DNA from: JAHEEL01 sp942491345
GTDB taxonomy: Bacteria > Actinomycetota > Acidimicrobiia > Spongiisociales > UBA5794
Assembly: GCA_942491345.1 (NCBI GenBank)
Contig: CALOAN010000036.1
Location: 124,001-188,000, forward strand
DNA: 64,000 nt
Direction: 5' to 3'
Positions within the stretch are counted from its first letter, which is position 1. Every line of letters begins with the position of its first letter. Positions 59,882 through 64,000 of the stretch are shown piece by piece. The notes beneath the pieces were generated by a model that was not told the DNA's origin, did not search any database, and saw nothing but the letters and a program-made list of their open reading frames with translations. The position numbers and the translations under genes were made by a program.

Positions 59882-61643
59882 CCGAACGTTCATCCCCGCT
59901 GCGGCGGGTCCAACCCTCAGCGTCGAGCCATTCGAGCAGCGGCACCGCGTGCCGCCGCGACAGGCCGAAGTGATCGCGGAACATCGCGACCGTGAATCCG
60001 TCCGGCAGTGAGCCGAGATCGGCGATGATGGTTTCAATCTGATCGGCCAGCAGCACGAGGTCGTCGTCGATCCGAACCAGGTTTCCTCGTCGGATCAGCG
60101 CGTGTGTCAACTCCGCGGAGAGACCAAGATCGGACGCCCGCGGTACGGCAAGATCGGCGGCGAGGAGCGCTCGCGCTGCCTCCCACGCATCAACGTCGTC
60201 GGTTCCAAGCGAGGGTGCGAATCCGATCAGGCGGATGGCAGGGCCATCCTCAACGAGATCACCGCTCGCCGCGACAAGGGCCGCCACCAGGTCAGCGTCC
60301 ACCCGTAGCCGCGACGACGCCTCCGACTTCGGGAGTCCTGGACGAAGCGGGTACCGCCCGTGGTACTCCTCCACCGCGGACTGCAGCTCACGTCCACGAA
60401 GTGCGAATACCTCCGGCGCCAGATACCGGGCTCCGACGGTGATGACTCCAGTCGGGCTCCCCCCACCGGAGGACTGCTCCACTTCGGAGGCATCGATTGA
60501 GCCGTGAACAGCGACCAGGGCGGCGGCACGTTCGTCCGGACTGCGGTCGATCGCATGCGCCAACGTGGCAATATCGCTCGGAGTCGGCTTCCTGCTCGGT
60601 GAAGGATCAAGAACCGTTCCGCCGGCGACCACGGCACGCCGTCCCGTGTCGCGAAGGATGAACCGATCACCCATCGTCAGCGGGGCGGCTGTCGTCGTCG
60701 TGACCATCACGGCAGGTGTTTCCGTGTCCGACAACGTCCGGATCCTCGCTGAGATGGTCGCAGTGCCGATATGAACGTGATAGGCGCCCCGATCGGCGAT
60801 TTCTCCCCCGGACCTTGGCGGGAAACTGAGCTGAGCCAGGAAACGCTCGGACATTGTGATCGACCCCGAGTGGGCAAGGAGTGTCCCGCGTTCGAGATGG
60901 TGCTGATCTACACCAACGAGGTTGGCCGCAGCGCGGGAGCCCGGTTCGATCGTGTCGCGATCGATCTCATGCGACTGGAGGCTCCGGACACGCACCTCGG
61001 GTCCGGGATAACACTGCAGCCGATCGCCGACGGACAGAGATCCACCCGTCAACGTCCCTGTGACGACAACTCCCGCCCCGGCAATCCCGAAGGCGCGATC
61101 GATCCACATGCGTGGGCGTCCAGTGTCTCGCGCTGGACCGGCGGCGGTGAGTTCCGCTTCGAGCGCCTGGACGAGATCATCGATGCCGTCGCCGGTGACG
61201 GCCGACACCGCGACCACCGGCCACGATTCGGCAACGGTGTCTGCAACGTGTTCTTCAACGTCGATTGTCGAAAGCTCGATCAGGTCTGGGTCGGCAAGAT
61301 CGACTCGGGTGATTGCGATGACGCCGTGCGCCACACGCAGGAGATCGAGCACCGCAAGGTGTTCCTCGGACTGCGGCATCCAGCCTTCGTCTGCGGCAAC
61401 CACAAAGAGTGCGATGTCAAGCCCCCCGACGCCGGCGAGCATGTTCTTGATGAATCGCTCGTGGCCCGGTACATCGACGAACCCCACCGCGTCCTCGCCG
61501 ATCGGAGCCCATGCGAAACCGAGGTCGATGGTGAGGCCACGCTCCTTCTCCTCGGTCCACCGATCGGGATCCCGCCCGGTCAGCGCTTGCACCAATGTGG
61601 ACTTGCCATGGTCGACATGACCGGCCGTTCCGATGATCGGCAT
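59835..61643 (-). CDS. selB: selenocysteine-specific elongation factor
   Basis: 602-aa GTPase that brings Sec-tRNA to UGA codons. GTAGHVDHGKSTLVQALTG is the G1 motif, DVPGHERFIKNMLAG the G3 region, and ITRVDL G4. Domains II-III follow and the C-terminal third holds winged helices that read the SECIS element. Its start and the selA stop share one base, so selA-selB is an operon. Its 3' end overlaps whiB by 47 bp. Confidence 0.95.
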   Translation of the reverse strand: MPIIGTAGHVDHGKSTLVQALTGRDPDRWTEEKERGLTIDLGFAWAPIGEDAVGFVDVPGHERFIKNMLAGVGGLDIALFVVAADEGWMPQSEEHLAVLDLLRVAHGVIAITRVDLADPDLIELSTIDVEEHVADTVAESWPVVAVSAVTGDGIDDLVQALEAELTAAGPARDTGRPRMWIDRAFGIAGAGVVVTGTLTGGSLSVGDRLQCYPGPEVRVRSLQSHEIDRDTIEPGSRAAANLVGVDQHHLERGTLLAHSGSITMSERFLAQLSFPPRSGGEIADRGAYHVHIGTATISARIRTLSDTETPAVMVTTTTAAPLTMGDRFILRDTGRRAVVAGGTVLDPSPSRKPTPSDIATLAHAIDRSPDERAAALVAVHGSIDASEVEQSSGGGSPTGVITVGARYLAPEVFALRGRELQSAVEEYHGRYPLRPGLPKSEASSRLRVDADLVAALVAASGDLVEDGPAIRLIGFAPSLGTDDVDAWEAARALLAADLAVPRASDLGLSAELTHALIRRGNLVRIDDDLVLLADQIETIIADLGSLPDGFTVAMFRDHFGLSRRHAVPLLEWLDAEGWTRRSGDERSVSSPLGGSAGDAQPR

Positions 61644-62959
61644 CAGATCTCAGCCAGCGCGGCGGTGACGATCGGGTCCTCGTCGGGCTGGACGGACCGC
61701 AGATTCAACAGGGCGGCGCCGCCCCTTCGCGCCGCAATGACGGGTGTGTCGTGGTCGGCGAGGCTTCTCCAGACGTGCTCCTCCCGGCCATCGAGGCGAA
61801 GAACAGGGGTCGGGATGGCGAGGCCGGGTACTGAGCCGGCCCCTGGGATCGACTCCCCATCGACGATCGCTCCCACCGCACCCGACGCGTCCAGAACTGT
61901 CTGCGTTCGAGCGCGGATCGCCTCGGTGGGTGTTGTTGCCATCGTCCAGAATGGGATGGAGGCGGCCGCTCCGGAGGCATAGGCCTCGAATGTGGTCGTC
62001 AGAATCGCAATCGTGGGGCTGTTGATGCGCAGTGCGCGTGCGATGGGGTGCGTCTCCATCCGCTCGATGGACGCCACACTGCCGACGGCGATGCCGGCTT
62101 GCGGACCGCCGAGGAGTTTGTCTCCCGAGAACAGCACCACGTCCGCGCCTTGCTCCAGCGTCTGCCGAACGCCCGGCTCGTCGGTGAGCCAAACAGGTGG
62201 ACCGCCGGGAATCCAGGGGGTGTTGGCATCCAACAGGCCGCTGCCGACATCGGCGATGAACGGTGCATCCAGAGCTGTGGCGACGGCGGGCATCTCCGAG
62301 AAGGGCACTTCCTCGGTGAAGCCCTCCACGCGGTAGTTCGAGGGATGGACCTTGAGCACGGCCTCGACTGCTCCCGGCACGGCGGTGAAGTCACTGGCCC
62401 TCGTCCGGTTGGTTGTGCCGACCTCGACGAGGTGCACCCCCGATGCGGTCATCAAGTCGGGGAGGCGGAACGATCCTCCAATCTCGATGAGTTCGCCTCG
62501 CGACACCGCAACTCGGCCGTCACGGCCGGCAAGTGCGGCGAGTGCCAGGAACAGGGCTCCAGCGTTGTTGTTCACGACGAGTGCAGCCTCCGCTCCAACG
62601 GTGGAGGCAATGAGCGTGTTCAGATACAACGACCGTCTTCCGCGCGCACCCGTCTCGATATCGAACTCGAGGTTGCTGGCGCCTGGCACGTCGGCACCAA
62701 CGGTCGGCGCTCGCCCGAGATTCGTGTGGAGGAGTACTCCGGTGGCGTTGACCACGCTGCGAAGCCGGGAGGAGGCCAGCACCCGGAGGCGATCTGCTGC
62801 AATCGAAGCGGGATCGGCACGGGAACCCGACTGGAGAGCCGAGCGCGCCTCATCAATCGCCTGCCGTGCGATTGTCACGAGCAGACGGCGCGGCAGGTCG
62901 AATTCGCCGGCGAGGTCGCTGGAGAGCGCATCAACGGAGGGAAGGTCGCGCGGGTCCAC
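61643..62959 (-). CDS. selA: L-seryl-tRNA(Sec) selenium transferase
   Basis: 438-aa PLP enzyme that converts Ser-tRNA(Sec) to Sec-tRNA(Sec). The PLP Lys is in FSGDKLLGGPQAG (near residue 281); VVNATGVLLHTNLGRAP (near 70) and VVNNNAGALFLALAAL are typical SelA blocks. GTG at 62959 has TAGTCT 6 nt upstream. selD and the tRNA-Sec gene are not in the window. Confidence 0.95.
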   Translation of the reverse strand: MDPRDLPSVDALSSDLAGEFDLPRRLLVTIARQAIDEARSALQSGSRADPASIAADRLRVLASSRLRSVVNATGVLLHTNLGRAPTVGADVPGASNLEFDIETGARGRRSLYLNTLIASTVGAEAALVVNNNAGALFLALAALAGRDGRVAVSRGELIEIGGSFRLPDLMTASGVHLVEVGTTNRTRASDFTAVPGAVEAVLKVHPSNYRVEGFTEEVPFSEMPAVATALDAPFIADVGSGLLDANTPWIPGGPPVWLTDEPGVRQTLEQGADVVLFSGDKLLGGPQAGIAVGSVASIERMETHPIARALRINSPTIAILTTTFEAYASGAAASIPFWTMATTPTEAIRARTQTVLDASGAVGAIVDGESIPGAGSVPGLAIPTPVLRLDGREEHVWRSLADHDTPVIAARRGGAALLNLRSVQPDEDPIVTAALAEI

Positions 62960-62965
62960 GTGCGC

Positions 62966-62971
62966 AGACTA
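62966..62971 (-). promoter_or_regulatory. -10 hexamer TAGTCT, leaderless promoter
   Basis: 6 nt before the GTG at 62959. It lies back-to-back with the fxsA hexamer 10 bp away. Confidence 0.5.
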
Positions 62972-62981
62972 CCGGCGCCTG

Positions 62982-62987
62982 TATCCT
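62982..62987 (+). promoter_or_regulatory. -10 hexamer TATCCT, leaderless promoter
   Basis: 7 nt before the ATG at 62995. Confidence 0.55.
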
Positions 62988-62994
62988 CGGCTCC

Positions 62995-63375
62995 ATGCGT
63001 TGGCGTTGGATTCTTTTTGGTGCGTTTGTGGTGGTGCCGATCATCGAGATCGCCCTCCTCGTTGCGTTCAGCCAGGCCGTCGGCGTCTGGTGGACGATCG
63101 GGCTGGTCATTGCGACGGCCTTCGTCGGGTCGTGGCTGGTCGCCCGCCAGGGACGAGATGCTGTTCAGACCGTTCGGACGGAATTCGCGCAAGGCGTGGT
63201 CCCTGCTGCCTCGCTCGCCCACGGCGTGATGATCGTGATCGCTGGTGCGTTCCTTCTCACGCCAGGTCTCCTCACCGACGCGGCGGGCTTCTTGTTGCTG
63301 ATTCCGGCCGTTCGCGAGGCAATCCGGCGATGGTTTGTCGCCCGATCGACGAATCGTTGGACCATCGTGCCGTGA
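62995..63375 (+). CDS. fxsA: FxsA family membrane protein
   Basis: 126-aa inner-membrane protein with about three hydrophobic segments. ALLVAFSQAVGVWWTIGLV and FLLTPGLLTDAAGFLLLIP are the FxsA hallmarks; E. coli FxsA relieves phage T7 exclusion by F. The ATG at 62995 is chosen for TATCCT 7 nt upstream. The stop overlaps the Nudix start as GTGA. Confidence 0.92.
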   Translation: MRWRWILFGAFVVVPIIEIALLVAFSQAVGVWWTIGLVIATAFVGSWLVARQGRDAVQTVRTEFAQGVVPAASLAHGVMIVIAGAFLLTPGLLTDAAGFLLLIPAVREAIRRWFVARSTNRWTIVP

Positions 63376-64000
63376 GCGGGGTTCCGCGACCGGCCTCCAC
63401 CATCTGCCTGGTTCGCGACACTCCCCGGGGTATCGAGGTTCTGATGGTCCGGCGTTCACCCGAGGCGAACTTCATGGGCGGAGCCTGGGTGTTTCCCGGC
63501 GGTGCTGTTGATCCAATCGATGCGTCTGATGCGGCCCGCGCCGCGGTGTCGTGCACGAGCCCGGGGATGCTCCCGTGGGTGGCGGCCGCGATCCGGGAAC
63601 TCCTCGAAGAAACCGGTATCTGGCTGCTCGAGAGCGGAGCCATCGCCACCTCCGACCGCCCATCGGATGCCGCTGCATACGCCGACATCCCGGAACATCG
63701 TGAGCGTTTCGCCGGTGAGACCCTTGCCTACTTCGCAAACTGGATCACCCCCAAGCCGCTCCCCGTCAGATTCGATACCCGATTCTTCGCCGTGACCGTG
63801 CCGCCGAACCTCGATCCAGTCGTCGACCGCATCGAGCTCGTTGATGCGCTCTGGATCCGACCTCCCGATGCGCTCGAACTCGCTGGGGGCGGAGAATGGG
63901 ACATCGCGTTCCCGACACGCAAGATCCTGGAGTTCCTTGGAGGATTCGAGTCGGCGGCCGGTCTGCTTGACGATATCGAGCATCAATCCCGTGTTGAGGC
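63372..64000 (+). CDS. Nudix hydrolase, 3' end outside the window
   Basis: The frame is open from GTG 63372 to the window edge (209 codons). MVRRSPEANFMGGAWVFPGG opens the domain, and the Nudix box runs from GGAVDP to RELLEETGIW with the inserted length seen in the larger 'acyl-CoA diphosphatase-like' group. LWIRPPDALEL near the end is also typical. It is translationally coupled to fxsA. The substrate may be a nucleoside diphosphate derivative such as CoA. Confidence 0.88.
   Translation, partial: MSGVPRPASTICLVRDTPRGIEVLMVRRSPEANFMGGAWVFPGGAVDPIDASDAARAAVSCTSPGMLPWVAAAIRELLEETGIWLLESGAIATSDRPSDAAAYADIPEHRERFAGETLAYFANWITPKPLPVRFDTRFFAVTVPPNLDPVVDRIELVDALWIRPPDALELAGGGEWDIAFPTRKILEFLGGFESAAGLLDDIEHQSRVE

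Overview
This is a stretch of high-GC bacterial chromosome, densely packed with genes on both strands. There is no rRNA, phage, insertion sequence or CRISPR array. Markers point to Actinomycetota: a WhiB-type Fe-S regulator, the ~30-residue basic ribosomal protein bS22, a dCTP deaminase of the dUMP-forming type, a DUF222/13E12 HNH protein and a PAC2 protein. Lipoproteins with Thr/Ala-rich linkers after the lipobox, many GTG starts and many apparently leaderless genes suggest a deep-branching group such as Acidimicrobiia. That placement is inference.

Layout. 1-3041: mixed small metabolism genes (dienelactone hydrolase, EamA exporter, SnoaL-like protein, DUF1905). 3112-6816: a SAM-I riboswitch, a possible 19-codon leader ORF and metH. 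6829-11526: dcd, LtrA, a HAD phosphatase and a secreted GH16 glucanase. 11908-17958: tRNA-Gly, membrane proteins, Pol IV, a CDF transporter coupled to thrB, a C26 peptidase and bS22. 18162-24107: PAC2, then a group 3b-like [NiFe] hydrogenase operon (hydB, a cyclic-nucleotide-binding-domain protein, hydG, hydD, hydA, maturation protease). 24098-27843: copper ATPase, CopZ-like chaperone and a persulfide-dioxygenase/rhodanese fusion. 27943-31723: a DrrA/NodJ-type ABC exporter and an M23 peptidase. 32443-37691: dGTPase-like enzyme and a phosphonate-type ABC importer (phnD, phnC, two phnE). 37778-43309: dnaX with a nucleotidase, a lipoprotein hydrolase, ybaB-recR and an unknown gene. 43377-50786: DUF222/HNH, a GNAT enzyme divergent from a queuosine-tRNA mannosyltransferase-like gene, then histidine kinase, methylmalonyl-CoA epimerase, a small protein, thiolase and glpX. 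50845-55979: PHP phosphatase, membrane proteins, cyclophilin and lysC-asd. 56122-64000: tRNA-Pro, CorC-like protein, lone receiver, split NfeD, WhiB, selB-selA, FxsA and a Nudix hydrolase cut by the window edge.

Three genome-scale signals stand out. (1) At least fifteen genes have a TANNNT hexamer 6-7 nt before the start codon, the geometry of leaderless transcription; this also settles several start codons. (2) A 54-bp element recurs as tandem arrays with an exact 60-bp period at three intergenic sites (2, 3 and 2 copies). (3) A 14-bp GAGACACGAGATCC-type tandem repeat at 32.3 kb shares an 18-bp stretch with a site at 58.1 kb.

Functionally the window combines housekeeping (DNA repair and replication, aspartate-family amino acids, methionine, gluconeogenesis, propionate/acyl-CoA metabolism) with H2/NAD(P)H redox balancing, copper and persulfide handling, phosphonate uptake and selenocysteine insertion.
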